64,000 bases of DNA from JBBDYG01 sp040901765 (GCA_040901765.1 JBBDYG010000013.1:62001-126000), one strand, 5' to 3'; shown: positions 1 through 8,066, counted from the stretch's first letter. The notes: a model not told the origin generated them from the letters alone. Made by a program: numbers and translations.

Positions 1-262
1 CCGGCTGCGGGCCGGGACGGGGCACGTCAAGCGCGCCGACCTGGACCACGGCTCCTGCGCCAAGTCGAAACGACGCCTTGCGATCGCGGCCGTCGACCGT
101 CACGTTGCCGGCGACGATCGTTCGCTGCACGCTGCCGCGGCTTATCTCCGGAAACTGCTCGCAGAGAAAGGCGTCGAGCCGCTTGCCGGCGGACGTCTCT
201 TCGACGACAAACTCTTGCAGCGCGGCCGAGTCGATGTCAGCGGTGTCGTCATCGTCGATCAT
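1..262 (-). CDS. RluA-family pseudouridine synthase, N-terminal part (runs off window)
   Basis: Reading leftward from an ATG at 262, the frame stays open for 87 codons to the window edge, so only the N-terminus is present. After an acidic leader (MIDDDDTADIDSA) comes an S4-type RNA-binding domain from about residue 25 to 75: GKRLDAFLCEQFPEISRGSV, then a basic loop and NVTVDGR. This arrangement is typical of RluA/RluD enzymes, which isomerise uridine in 23S rRNA; the catalytic HRLD domain would lie outside the window. A second, shorter RluA-family gene is at 57510-58223. The family call rests on the S4 domain alone, so another S4-domain protein cannot be excluded. Confidence 0.75.
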   Translation of the reverse strand, partial: MIDDDDTADIDSAALQEFVVEETSAGKRLDAFLCEQFPEISRGSVQRTIVAGNVTVDGRDRKASFRLGAGAVVQVGALDVPRPGPQP

Positions 263-343
263 GCCGAAACGCGTACCTGTCGGGTGCCTCTACGCCGTTC
301 ATGCCTTGTTGAAGGTACAAAAGCAAAGAATCGCAGCGCGCTT

Positions 344-526
344 CATCCCGAAGGGATGACAACCATTAGCCGGTGGTCGCGCAGCGCACCACCGGATAGC
401 AAGTGCATTGCCCATACGACCCCGGCAGGGGTCGCAGCAGGTCGGGACGCAATGCGGGCTGGCACCCCTGCCGGGGTGCATTTTCTGTTATCGCAAGACC
501 GGCAGTGGCGCTGCGCTTACTGCCGG
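344..526. repeat. Cluster of five intergenic hairpins
   Basis: The gap between the partial synthase and the next gene holds five palindromes and no convincing gene: CATCCC/GGGATG at 344-358, CCGGTGGT/ACCACCGG at 370-395, GACCCC-GGCA-GGGGTC at 418-433, GCACCCC-TGCC-GGGGTGC at 462-479, and CCGGCAGT/ACTGCCGG at 499-526. The two middle hairpins have nearly the same sequence. The block looks like a composite intergenic repeat, not a terminator, since there is no T-tract. Confidence 0.7.
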
Positions 527-626
527 CTAATGGCTGCCAAGCCTCCGGCTTGTGGGGCGACAACGCCGCACGCTCAACGGAGTACTTTGATTAGCCGCCA
601 TCAGTTTCGGATTGACGCATGACCGG

Positions 627-1610
627 TTACAGCTGCGGAGTTTCGACAGGCGGCGCTTCGGCGAATGGATTCTCCTCCGCGGCTGGCTCCGCCGACGGCG
701 CCTCTTCCGTCGGTGGTTCCGCGGCCGGGTCTGTTGCCGGCGGCGTGCTTTCCGGCTCGGTCGCTTGTGGCTCTTCTGTCGGTGGCTGTGGATCGGTCGG
801 CGGGGTTTCTTCGGTCACGCCCGGCGGCGGCTGATCGCCCGGTGGATCGTACCGATCACCGGAGTCTGGCTGCGTTTCGCCGAGGCGCTTGAGAATGTCA
901 TCGAAAGAGGGCGTCGCTTCAGACTCCGCTTCGGGAGTGGCAAGGTCGTCCACTTGGAAGTCAGGCCGCACTCCGGGCGTGCCCGGTCCGGCGGGAAATA
1001 CACGGCGCGGCGCTTCGGCGATCGCTAGCCATTCGATGGCGGGCGCCGCTTGGTTGCTCTTCAGTCGCGCGAGCCGCTGTTTGGCGAGCGGCTCAAATGG
1101 CCCGGTCACTTTTGCATATTCGCTCTTGGCCTTCTCCAAATCGGGCTGCATCTCGTATGCCCGCCCGAGGCCAAAATGGGCGCGGCTTACCAACAGCGGG
1201 TCGCTCGCCGTGCGAATCAGTTCTTCGTACGCTTTCGTAGCGCCTTCCAAAAACTCCTTCGAATCGGTCTTGCTGGTAAGATAGCTATTGCTTGCGCGAA
1301 ATAGCTGCCCATCGGCCCAAGTCAGTTCCGATAGCGCTCCCACCGGCGTGTCTGCGTGATCGTCGGCCGATTTTTTGAGCAGCTCCAGATCTGGTTCCGG
1401 GCCCTCGACCGCCATGTTGTAATCGAGCCAATCTTTATCCTGCCGCCCCGCCGACGAACGACCGACCCACGACCAGAGCAACAGCCCGACCACGATGGCC
1501 AGAGCACCGAGTGCCGCCGCTTGGGCGTAGGGCTTGCTCGAATCGATCCACTTCGATAGGTGGCGGGCCAGCGTGTTGGTTTCGAGTTCGTGGCGATGTT
1601 CGCTTTTCAT
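627..1610 (-). CDS. Membrane-anchored TPR-like protein with Pro/Glu-rich tail
   Basis: This 327-residue protein starts at the ATG at 1610. An open frame continues upstream, but its extra residues look non-coding and run toward a repeat. A basic N-terminus is followed by one hydrophobic segment (about residues 30-48, ALGALAIVVGLLLWSWVG), giving a type II membrane topology. The middle (about 80-190) resembles a tetratricopeptide region: AKAYEEL-type helices, then AHFGLGRAYEMQPDLEKAKS and EYAKV. The last 100 residues are a Pro/Glu/Thr-rich low-complexity tail. Its form is close to the YfgM/BamD-like tetratricopeptide anchors common in planctomycetes. A role in envelope protein handling is possible but not shown by sequence. 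Confidence 0.65.
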   Translation of the reverse strand: MKSEHRHELETNTLARHLSKWIDSSKPYAQAAALGALAIVVGLLLWSWVGRSSAGRQDKDWLDYNMAVEGPEPDLELLKKSADDHADTPVGALSELTWADGQLFRASNSYLTSKTDSKEFLEGATKAYEELIRTASDPLLVSRAHFGLGRAYEMQPDLEKAKSEYAKVTGPFEPLAKQRLARLKSNQAAPAIEWLAIAEAPRRVFPAGPGTPGVRPDFQVDDLATPEAESEATPSFDDILKRLGETQPDSGDRYDPPGDQPPPGVTEETPPTDPQPPTEEPQATEPESTPPATDPAAEPPTEEAPSAEPAAEENPFAEAPPVETPQL

Positions 1611-1708
1611 ACTTAACCACTCCAGCTTGCCGACAGGCGTAAGCCGTCGGAGTCGGACCAGCAAAACCGAAGTGTAGGCGTGGACTGGGTTTAACGTCAA
1701 GATGGGCG

Positions 1709-1734
1709 TATATAGCCGCGGCATCCTGCCGCGG
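1709..1734 (+). repeat. REP-like hairpin, family A (TATATAG-stem-ATCCT-stem)
   Basis: TATATAG (1709-1715) is followed by stem CCGCGGC, loop ATCCT (1723-1727) and stem GCCGCGG. The same flank and loop with different but still paired stems occur at 14873-14898 and, inverted, at 15515-15540 on either side of a RAYT gene. Confidence 0.75.
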
Positions 1735-1791
1735 TCGCCGCCAGCAAGTGATATAAGGAAAACTATCCTAGCCGCGTTAGCGGCGACAGCG

Positions 1792-1933
1792 CTTAGCCGC
1801 GGTTCGTAAGCCCGCGGAGAGCGGCGCTAAGTCATTCCACAAGCCGCGGAGCGGCGACATCAATTCGATGTCGCCACTCCGTGGCTGGGGAGATACAGCT
1901 ACTCTTTCCGCGGGCTTACGCACCGCGGCTAAG
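1792..1933. repeat. Nested inverted repeat of CCGCGG-rich segments
   Basis: A 27-bp outer arm at 1792-1818 (core CTTAGCCGCGG, GTAAGCCCGCGGA) pairs with 1907-1933 with one mismatch. Inside it, 1842-1860 pairs with 1868-1886 (AGCCGCGGAGCGGCGACAT against its near-complement), leaving a seven-base loop. The whole stretch could fold into one long cruciform. It fills the gap between the anchor protein and the helicase, and no gene is seen in it. Confidence 0.75.
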
Positions 1934-2112
1934 TTATATCACCGCTCCGCGGCTGGCGTTGGTCGTCAATCCAACGGAAAACCTCGGAGCGTTAATTCCC
2001 GCCGGTCTTAGACTCCGGCCAATCCCTGCACTGTTTCTACCGCCCGCTTTCGCGCGGCTCCGGCTCCCATTACGATTCACAACTCGCCCTGTGAATCGTT
2101 AGGACCATCCGC

Positions 2113-4134
2113 GTGCCGCCCGATCTCAACCCGGCCCAGCTTCAAGCCGTGCAAACGCTGCGCGGGCCGCTGCTGGTGCTGGCCGGGGCGGGGACCGGCA
2201 AAACGCGGGTCGTCACCTATCGAATTGCAGAGCTGATTCGCCACGGCACGCGGCCGGATCGCATCTTGGCCGTGACGTTTACTCGCAAGGCCGCCGGCGA
2301 AATGCAACAGCGGGCCACGGAGTTGCTCGTCGGAAAGCGCCGCCGCGCGAAGGACGCCCCGCGGCCGGAGATCTCCACATTTCACTCGCTTTGCGTGCGG
2401 GTGCTCAGGCGGAACATTGCCCGGCTCGGCTATCCGGCAAGGTTCACCATCTGCGACCGCGGCGATCAAGAAAGCCACGCCCGCAACGCCCTACGGGAAA
2501 TACGCGCTCCCGGCGATGCGCTGCGGCCGGGCGATTTGCTGGGGTTCATCGGCCGATGGAAGATGAAATCGATCTGGCCCCACCAGGCGGAAGGCGCCGC
2601 CGAGACCGATCGCGAGCACCTGGCCGCCGTCGCCTATCGCCGTTACCAGACGAGCCTCAAGTCGTCGGGCCTCGTCGACTTCGATGACCTCTTACTGCTC
2701 ACCGAAGACCTATTTACCAAGTTTCCCACCGTGCGGCGCGGCGAGGCGCAGCGGTTCGACCAGGTGCTGATCGACGAGTATCAAGACACGAATCACAGCC
2801 AGTATGAAATTGTAAAAGCACTCGCGATGGGGCATCGCAATTTATGCGTGGTGGGCGACGACGATCAATCGATCTATGGCTGGCGCGGCGCGGAGGTCGC
2901 CCACATCCTGCGGTTCAAGCACGACTGGCCCGAGGCGGTGGTCGTGCGGCTCGAAGCCAACTACCGCTCGACGGCGGCGATCTTGCAATACGCCAACACG
3001 CTGATCGCATTTAACCGCGAGCGGCATGAAAAGGTTCTGCGCCCGCTCAAGCCTGTCGGTGCCCGCCCGCGGGTTTTGCAATACAACGACGAAACGGAAG
3101 AAGCCAAGGGCGTCGTATTCGACATTCGCCAGCAGATTCAGCAGGAGCGCGTCGAGCCGCGAAACATTGCGATTCTGTTCCGCACGAACGAACAGCCGCG
3201 GGCTTTCGAAGCGGAGTTGCGAGCGACGGGCGTGCCGTACGTGTTGATCGGCGGCATGTCGTTCTACGACCGCCGCGAGGTCCGCGATCTGTTGGCGTAT
3301 TTGAAGGTGATTCACAACCCGAGCGACGAGCCTTCGCTTTTGCGGATTCTCAACACGCCACCGCGCGGCATCGGCGACGCGGCCAAGAAGGCGCTGCTCG
3401 AAGACGCCGTCGCGTCGGGCGTTCCCCTGTGGAACGTGCTGCCCACCGCCCGCCGCTTGCAGCTTAGCGAAACCGCCACCAAAAGCGTGGGCATCTTCCA
3501 TAAGCTCGTCGAAAGCTGGCAGCAAAGGGAACAGAAGCTGACGTTGACCGCGCTGGTGCGAACCGTCATTGACGAATCGCGCTATCGCGACGAGCTGGCC
3601 CGGTTGTACGACGATCCGCTGGAGCGCGAGTCGCGGCTCGGCGCGATTGAGGAGATTGTGAACGCGGCAGCAAGTTTCGAGGGGCAGAAGAAGGGGCGAG
3701 GGGCGAGGGGCGAGGAGCGAGACGGGCTGTTGGGCGGTTTTTTGGACGCAATCACCGTTGGCGAGCGGGACGACAGCGAGGACAAAGAAAACCAACTTCA
3801 GAAAAACGCGGTGGCGCTGATGACGCTCCATTCGGCCAAGGGCCTTGAGTTTCCGCACGTCTATCTGGTCGGCATGGAAGAAGGCGTGCTGCCTCACAAG
3901 CGATCGACGGAGGGCGGCGACGACGTGGATGAAGAGCGCCGGCTGTGCTACGTCGGAGTGACCCGCGCGCAAGAGCGGCTGACGCTGTCGTTCGCCCTCA
4001 CACGACGCAAATGGGGCAAGCCTCGCGACACCCAGCCGAGCCGATTTCTGTATGAAATGACCGGGCAGGCGGAAAACGCGCGGGCGCGGCAAACAGCGGC
4101 GAAACGAGGGGCGGCGAGGAAGCGGGCGACGTAA
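2113..4134 (+). CDS. uvrD: ATP-dependent DNA helicase, UvrD/PcrA/Rep superfamily I
   Basis: This 673-residue 3'-5' helicase starts at a GTG, and the first residues (LNPAQLQAVQ) form the family Q-motif. Walker A GAGTGKT is at residues 25-31. Further in come FHSLCVRVLRR (motif Ib region), LIDEYQDTN (Walker B, about residue 220), VVGDDDQSIYGWRGA (motif III), LEANYRST (motif IV), LMTLHSAKGLEF (motif V) and YVGVTRAQERL (motif VI). Length fits PcrA/UvrD/Rep (650-750 residues). It would unwind DNA in nucleotide-excision or mismatch repair, or clear replication roadblocks. The C-terminus is short and basic (AKRGAARKRAT). PcrA, UvrD and Rep cannot be told apart by motifs alone. Confidence 0.93.
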   Translation: MPPDLNPAQLQAVQTLRGPLLVLAGAGTGKTRVVTYRIAELIRHGTRPDRILAVTFTRKAAGEMQQRATELLVGKRRRAKDAPRPEISTFHSLCVRVLRRNIARLGYPARFTICDRGDQESHARNALREIRAPGDALRPGDLLGFIGRWKMKSIWPHQAEGAAETDREHLAAVAYRRYQTSLKSSGLVDFDDLLLLTEDLFTKFPTVRRGEAQRFDQVLIDEYQDTNHSQYEIVKALAMGHRNLCVVGDDDQSIYGWRGAEVAHILRFKHDWPEAVVVRLEANYRSTAAILQYANTLIAFNRERHEKVLRPLKPVGARPRVLQYNDETEEAKGVVFDIRQQIQQERVEPRNIAILFRTNEQPRAFEAELRATGVPYVLIGGMSFYDRREVRDLLAYLKVIHNPSDEPSLLRILNTPPRGIGDAAKKALLEDAVASGVPLWNVLPTARRLQLSETATKSVGIFHKLVESWQQREQKLTLTALVRTVIDESRYRDELARLYDDPLERESRLGAIEEIVNAAASFEGQKKGRGARGEERDGLLGGFLDAITVGERDDSEDKENQLQKNAVALMTLHSAKGLEFPHVYLVGMEEGVLPHKRSTEGGDDVDEERRLCYVGVTRAQERLTLSFALTRRKWGKPRDTQPSRFLYEMTGQAENARARQTAAKRGAARKRAT

Positions 4135-4138
4135 TCGA

Positions 4139-5332
4139 TCAAGCGGAAATCGACCGCTTGTTGAGTAGAGCCCCGGCTACGAATGCGAACAGCCGTAGGT
4201 CAGGCTGTGCCTGACGAGAGAGAAATGTTGTCAGCGGGGCTACGAATGCGAACAGAGCAAGCATCCATGCACATGGCTCGGGAACAACGGCCAAATCACC
4301 GCTCCCGCCGGTCGCGCCAAAATTTCTCCTCCACAAGCTGTAGTCGCTTTTTTCGAAGTTTGGCCCCTCCAGTCCGTCACGCCAGACAGTGTAGTCGGCC
4401 GCGTCGACGACGCCATTGTGATTGAAGTCGGCAACGTGTATCAATTCGAGGAGAATGTTGTCGACCACCACGTCCTTCGAATTGATAACGCCCGAGGGAC
4501 TGCCGATCCGCAGGTTATTGAACGGCGCAGTGAGGGAAGGCGCGATCTCGTAAGTTACCGTCGCGTCGAGGCCGATTGGCCCCACGCCCGCGTGGCCGGT
4601 GTTGTGCCGCCCGTCACGGAACAAGTCGAACTCGAAGGTCACGCTGGTGAGCGAGATGATGGCCGTCCACCGATGCCAACCGGAACCGATGTCTGCTCGA
4701 GTGACAATTTCATCAAAATCGTGCGGACGATCCAGAACCGGGTCGAGTTGAAAATACTGCCAGTCGGGGTTGCGTACCAATCCTCCAGCGGTGGGCGTCG
4801 GGGCGGGAAAAACGGCAATCCGGACGGCGTAGTTCTTCTGGGCTTCTGTGTACTGTGGCTCGGCGGGTGGCGCGTTCACGGGATCGTAGGGGTCGAATAC
4901 ATTTGCGTTCCAGTGCCCTAATTCGATGATGTTCGCGCCGGCCGAGTTGCGCAGGCCGACGGTGGCGCGCGGGCCACCGGAGCCGTCGTCAAAGATATCG
5001 GCGCTTAAGCGGATCGATTGCGTTGCGGTCGGCAACAGATTGGCCAGCGCAGCGGTGGCGGGACCGTTGTAGACGTTAATTCTCGACAGAATGTTGACGG
5101 CTTTGCCTTGCAGACCCGACGGATTGTCGTTGGGCGGCGTCAACCCGGCGTCGACGTTGGGCACTAATATGCCGTACGAGGAAATATCAGGCGGCGTCCG
5201 CACCCACACTGCGTCGAATGCGTCTTGATTGGCATACGAATCGAACATCTCATTGAGAATCGTTGCCTGAGCCAACGTCGGCACGTTTACCAGGAGTGCG
5301 GCCGCCAGCGTTGCTGTAAATCGAGCATTCAT
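4139..5332 (-). CDS. Secreted PEP-CTERM protein with dockerin-like repeat
   Basis: The start at 5332 is chosen because GGAGG lies eight bases upstream and the protein then begins with a good signal peptide (MNARFTATLAAALLVNVPTLAQA). The 397-residue protein has a jelly-roll-like middle and, near residue 320, a calcium-binding dockerin-type motif (DFNHNGVVDAADYTVWRDGL) followed by a second half-repeat (KSDYSLWRRNFG). A PEP-CTERM sorting signal follows (VVPEPCAWMLALFAFVAP). Normally that signal ends the protein after a short basic cluster. Here it runs on for about 25 residues encoded by an inserted repeat, and the segment LFAFVA appears twice. The protein is probably exported and processed by an exosortase; its substrate is unknown. 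Confidence 0.75.
   Translation of the reverse strand: MNARFTATLAAALLVNVPTLAQATILNEMFDSYANQDAFDAVWVRTPPDISSYGILVPNVDAGLTPPNDNPSGLQGKAVNILSRINVYNGPATAALANLLPTATQSIRLSADIFDDGSGGPRATVGLRNSAGANIIELGHWNANVFDPYDPVNAPPAEPQYTEAQKNYAVRIAVFPAPTPTAGGLVRNPDWQYFQLDPVLDRPHDFDEIVTRADIGSGWHRWTAIISLTSVTFEFDLFRDGRHNTGHAGVGPIGLDATVTYEIAPSLTAPFNNLRIGSPSGVINSKDVVVDNILLELIHVADFNHNGVVDAADYTVWRDGLEGPNFEKSDYSLWRRNFGATGGSGDLAVVPEPCAWMLALFAFVAPLTTFLSRQAQPDLRLFAFVAGALLNKRSISA
4175..4255. repeat. Family B repeat inserted in coding DNA, flanked by an 18-bp direct repeat
   Basis: GGCTACGAATGCGAACAG occurs at 4175-4192 and again at 4238-4255, exactly 63 bases apart. Between them is a family B hairpin, GTAGGTCAGGC-TGT-GCCTGAC (4195-4215), then AGAGAAATGTTGTCAGCGG. 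The duplication keeps the reading frame of the PEP-CTERM gene on the other strand. Confidence 0.8.
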
Positions 5333-5412
5333 GGCAATCACCTCCAGGCTGACGGCGGGCACAATGGCATAGCGACCACGCATTGGAAACGCCCACTCTT
5401 CTAAGTCTAGCA

Positions 5413-5458
5413 GAAAGAGACGTTGTCAGCGGGGCACGTCAGGCTAAGCCTGACCTAC
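5413..5458. repeat. Family B repeat upstream of the PEP-CTERM gene
   Basis: AGAGACGTTGTCAGCGGGGC is followed by GTCAGGC-TAA-GCCTGAC-CTAC (5438-5458). The AGAGA..TTGTCAGCGGGGC part is shared with the copy inside the 3' end of the neighbouring gene at about 4219-4240, so the gene carries a copy of the same composite element on each side. Confidence 0.75.
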
Positions 5459-5539
5459 GGGCTGGAATCCCACCCTGATTCGCTCGTTGGCGTGTTTCGG
5501 TCTGCCGGCTCGAATTCCGATATTTGGTCGGAAATTAGG

Positions 5540-5569
5540 TTGCCATGACTTGCCCGATCTTGGTAGATT
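5540..5569 (+). promoter_or_regulatory. Possible sigma-70-type promoter for the DUF1559 gene
   Basis: TTGCCA (5540-5545) and TAGATT (5564-5569) are 18 bases apart, about 80 bases before the start codon at 5647. This is a motif match only. Confidence 0.35.
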
Positions 5570-5646
5570 AAACTTCTCACCGGAGTTTGGGGCCACCGCC
5601 GCCGATGACCCTACGGAGCGGGCCGATTGGGAGGGTACTTTTCACG

Positions 5647-6678
5647 ATGGCTAATCACCCACGCAATCGCCGGGTAGCGTTTACGCTCGTCGAGTTGCTC
5701 GTCGTAATTGCGATCATTGGAATTCTAGTCGCGCTGCTGCTGCCGGCGGTCCAGGCCGCGCGGGAGGCGGCGCGGCGAAGTCAGTGCCAAAACAAGCTCC
5801 GGCAATTGGCCGTCGGCATCCTCAACTACGAAACCACGTATAAGACTTTTCCGCCGGGCGGCATTACCGACGGACCGTGTTGCGGCACTCGTAGCGGTGC
5901 TGGCTGGACGATCTTTATCCTACCATTCATTGAGGAAGGCGCGCTCTACGACAAATACGATTTTACGGAACCCAACGAAGGCATCGATATCGACAAGGAC
6001 GGGCTCAACAATAAGGACGTTCGTGAAACAAACGTCGTCGCGTACGATTGTCCGACCGATGAGGAAACCGATCTGAACGACCGCACCGCTAGCGGCCCCG
6101 CAGGTTTGTCCATGTACAACCGTGGTTCGTATCGCGGCAATGCCGGCCTCTGCACGGTTGAGTCGGGTGCATTTTGGGACAGTCCAAATCAGGGAAACAA
6201 GGCATTTGCTCATGAGCGCGGGCCGTTGCCGGGCGTCGGGAGAATGCTTAATAATCCCTGGATTCCCAACCCCGTAGAGATGCCCAACCCTCCCTGGACC
6301 ATTCGGTCGCCAACTTCGCTTAAAGAGATTACCGATGGCACAACCAGCACGGTTCTGCTGGGCGAGAAATCGCATACGGGAACGTCGGTTGAAGCTCGTC
6401 GCCGCCGCACTTTTTGGGCCTACACCTACACCTCGTATCAGCGTTCGCTTACATTCCTCCAAACCAGGTCGATTATTTCAGACTACGACCGCTGCGTGAA
6501 AATCGGCGGCCCGTTCGGCGACGATCCCTGCAAGCGGTCGTGGGGCAGTCTCCATCCCGGTGGCCTGAGTGTTGCGTTGTGCGATGGCTCCGTACAATTC
6601 ATTCCCGAATCGGTGGACATTTTTGTTTTCGGCGCCATGTCCACCATCGCGGGCGGGGAAATCATTCAGCGGAACTAA
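5647..6678 (+). CDS. DUF1559 prepilin-like protein
   Basis: The ATG at 5647 has GGGAGGG about ten bases upstream and puts the type IV pilin-like N-terminus at the right place: a short basic leader, then FTLVELLVVIAIIGILVALL and PAVQAAREAARR, matching the N-methylation helix. The 344-residue length, the SQCQNKLRQLAVGILNYE segment and the C-terminal box SWGSLHPGGLSVALCDGSVQFI are hallmarks of DUF1559 (SBP_bac_10), a family hugely expanded in planctomycetes. A prepilin peptidase probably cleaves it and the type II/IV machinery exports it; its role is unknown. The next gene is a small lipoprotein in the same direction, a usual pairing in these genomes. Confidence 0.9.
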   Translation: MANHPRNRRVAFTLVELLVVIAIIGILVALLLPAVQAAREAARRSQCQNKLRQLAVGILNYETTYKTFPPGGITDGPCCGTRSGAGWTIFILPFIEEGALYDKYDFTEPNEGIDIDKDGLNNKDVRETNVVAYDCPTDEETDLNDRTASGPAGLSMYNRGSYRGNAGLCTVESGAFWDSPNQGNKAFAHERGPLPGVGRMLNNPWIPNPVEMPNPPWTIRSPTSLKEITDGTTSTVLLGEKSHTGTSVEARRRRTFWAYTYTSYQRSLTFLQTRSIISDYDRCVKIGGPFGDDPCKRSWGSLHPGGLSVALCDGSVQFIPESVDIFVFGAMSTIAGGEIIQRN

Positions 6679-6717
6679 TGCAGTACGAAGAACTTCTTTC
6701 GACAAAACATTTGAACA

Positions 6718-6784
6718 GGTGGCAACAGAGAGAGCAGAGAAAAAGATGGCTATGTGTTTCTCTCTGCTTCCTCTGTTACCTCCT
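6718..6784. repeat. Imperfect inverted repeat between DUF1559 and lipoprotein genes
   Basis: GGTGGCAACAGAGAGAGCAG followed by AGAAA (6718-6742) is largely complementary to TTTCTCTCTGCTTCCTCTG, TTACC (about 6757-6780). It can form a long stem in the intergenic RNA, with no T-tract. Confidence 0.55.
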
Positions 6785-6844
6785 GTTAAATTCTTTGATT
6801 CCGGCCGTAAGGCCGCGCTTCTCGTTTTCGGTCTGAGAACGTCG

Positions 6845-7312
6845 ATGCGTCCACAGTCGTTGAGTTGCATTCTGTTGTTGTGCGCCGGTTGCGGCGACGG
6901 GTTGCCGGTGGCCCCGGTATCGGGAACGGTGACCTTTGAAGGGAAGCCGCTCGTGGGGGCGAGCATCACGACCCAGCCCATCGCCTCCGGTTCCGACAAT
7001 CCAGGTTCCGGCTCTTTCGGCAACACCGACGAACAAGGGCGGTTTGAACTCGAACTCGTGCAGCCCGCCGTGAAAGGAGCGATCATCGGCGAGCATCGCG
7101 TGATGATCTCTCAAGCGTCAAAGGCGCAATCGAGTACCATAATTCAAAAGACCGCGGACGGTGAAGAATTTCGCACGGACGATCCCAACGCCCACCGCGC
7201 CGGCATCAGCAAGTGGCCCGCCGAATTCACGAACGGCTCACTGCAATTAACGGTGCCGCCTGAAGGCCGCAGTGACGCGAACTTCGATCTGACACTGAAG
7301 GCCGGGCGGTAG
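6845..7312 (+). CDS. Small lipoprotein with carboxypeptidase-regulatory-like fold
   Basis: The ATG at 6845 gives a 155-residue protein with a lipoprotein signal peptide: MRPQSLSCILLLCAGC, lipobox cysteine at 16. An open frame extends about 90 codons upstream, but it runs through an inverted repeat. The mature part opens with VSGTVTFEGKPLVGASI, the start of a transthyretin/CarboxypepD_reg-like beta-sandwich, and ends with FTNGSLQLTVPPEG..ANFDLTLKAG. Proteins of this type often follow DUF1559 genes in planctomycetes, as here (about 170 bases after the DUF1559 stop). A similar lipoprotein is at 63528-63971. Function is unknown; it should sit in a membrane facing the periplasm. Confidence 0.78.
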   Translation: MRPQSLSCILLLCAGCGDGLPVAPVSGTVTFEGKPLVGASITTQPIASGSDNPGSGSFGNTDEQGRFELELVQPAVKGAIIGEHRVMISQASKAQSSTIIQKTADGEEFRTDDPNAHRAGISKWPAEFTNGSLQLTVPPEGRSDANFDLTLKAGR

Positions 7313-7371
7313 ACGGAGTCACTCTCCTCCATATTTTTCCGCTTGATGAACTCGGCAACCGGTCATATCCA

Positions 7372-7794
7372 TCAGATCTGTCGCCACTTCAATCCGGGCC
7401 AGCGACTAAACCCGCGATCGCCGGTTACGAGTTCGTTACCGCTTTCTTTCGTCATCGCTGCCAAATAGGCATCACTAATCAAATTGCCCTTCGCGCTGCC
7501 GGCGCGGCAAAGCTCGACAAAGGTGTCCCAGTGCGTAGGACCGGGCTGAAGCATGATGCATTGCGGTAAACTGCGAATCTGCTCGGCGAACAGCAAGCCG
7601 TCTTCAAGAGTCGACGGGGGAGTGAATACCTTCGGGTGTGTGACAATTCGCAAAAACCCGCTCCAAACGATGCTCGGCACGGCAAACGGATCGGAGTCGG
7701 AGACAAGCGACTGTAAGTAGTCGGAGTTTCGCTGATGATCCGGCGCGTCGCCCCGATGGGCGTTCACCAGTACATTAACGTCGAGTAGGTCCAT
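7372..7794 (-). CDS. vapC: VapC-family PIN-domain ribonuclease toxin
   Basis: This 140-residue protein has the PIN fold. The first acidic residue is in MDLLDVNVLVNAH (Asp5), followed by conserved IVWSGFLRIVTHPKVF, the acidic cluster NLISDAYLAAM (Asp and neighbours, about residues 105-112) and a final ELVTGDRGFSRWPGL with the GDRGF motif. These acids bind the metal ions used to cut RNA. It belongs to the subgroup with a TxPxxVFxxP-like segment. Its start overlaps the end of the antitoxin gene by 20 bases, so the two are translationally coupled. Confidence 0.88.
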   Translation of the reverse strand: MDLLDVNVLVNAHRGDAPDHQRNSDYLQSLVSDSDPFAVPSIVWSGFLRIVTHPKVFTPPSTLEDGLLFAEQIRSLPQCIMLQPGPTHWDTFVELCRAGSAKGNLISDAYLAAMTKESGNELVTGDRGFSRWPGLKWRQI

Positions 7795-8035
7795 CGTGCT
7801 GATCCATGAGATCGGCCAGCGCCGCGTTGCTGCTTAGATCGACCCCTGGCTGTAATCCCTGCCCACGCACGATGTGCAATTGGAGCGGCTGCTGCGGCAC
7901 TTGTTTTGACCGTTGCTGCGCGAGAAATACGCGCAGTGCATCCTCGACGATTTCTGTCAAAGTTCGCCCACGATCCAATGCCAGTTGTTTGGCATCCGCC
8001 ATTAAACCGTCATTAATTCGCAGCGTCGTTCTCAT
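7775..8035 (-). CDS. vapB: VapB-type ribbon-helix-helix antitoxin
   Basis: This 86-residue antitoxin has an N-terminal ribbon-helix-helix: MRTTLRINDGLMADAKQLAL, then RTLTEIVEDALRVFLA (residues 1-40). That is the dimerising DNA-binding part. The C-terminal half (LHIVRGQGLQPGVDL, LADLMD) should wrap the toxin. It precedes and overlaps the vapC gene, which is usual for this module. The start codon region is unusual: a 26-bp tandem duplication covers it and creates a second ATG upstream (see 8015-8066). The protein probably represses its own operon. Confidence 0.85.
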   Translation of the reverse strand: MRTTLRINDGLMADAKQLALDRGRTLTEIVEDALRVFLAQQRSKQVPQQPLQLHIVRGQGLQPGVDLSSNAALADLMDQHDGPTRR

Positions 8036-8066
8036 GCATCAATTCGCAGCGTCGTTCTCATGCATC
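8015..8066. repeat. 26-bp tandem duplication across the vapB start codon
   Basis: Bases 8015-8040 are repeated exactly at 8041-8066 (AATTCGCAGC, GTCGTTCTCATGCATC). On the minus strand this copies the first codons of vapB. Confidence 0.95.
8032..8061 (-). other. Nine-codon leader ORF coupled to vapB
   Basis: The upstream duplicate copy encodes MRTTLRIDA and then a TGA stop at 8034-8032. That stop overlaps the vapB ATG (8035-8033) as ATGA, the usual layout for translational coupling. The first seven residues match VapB because of the duplication. Whether it is translated is unknown. Confidence 0.5.

Noticed and set aside
2842..4092. 416-codon open frame antisense to the helicase
   Set aside because: It follows GC-rich codon structure of the helicase in reverse; the helicase motifs are complete and in order on the plus strand.
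6569..6844. N-terminal extension of the lipoprotein to 6569
   Set aside because: These codons overlap the DUF1559 end and an inverted repeat; the lipobox only fits the start at 6845.
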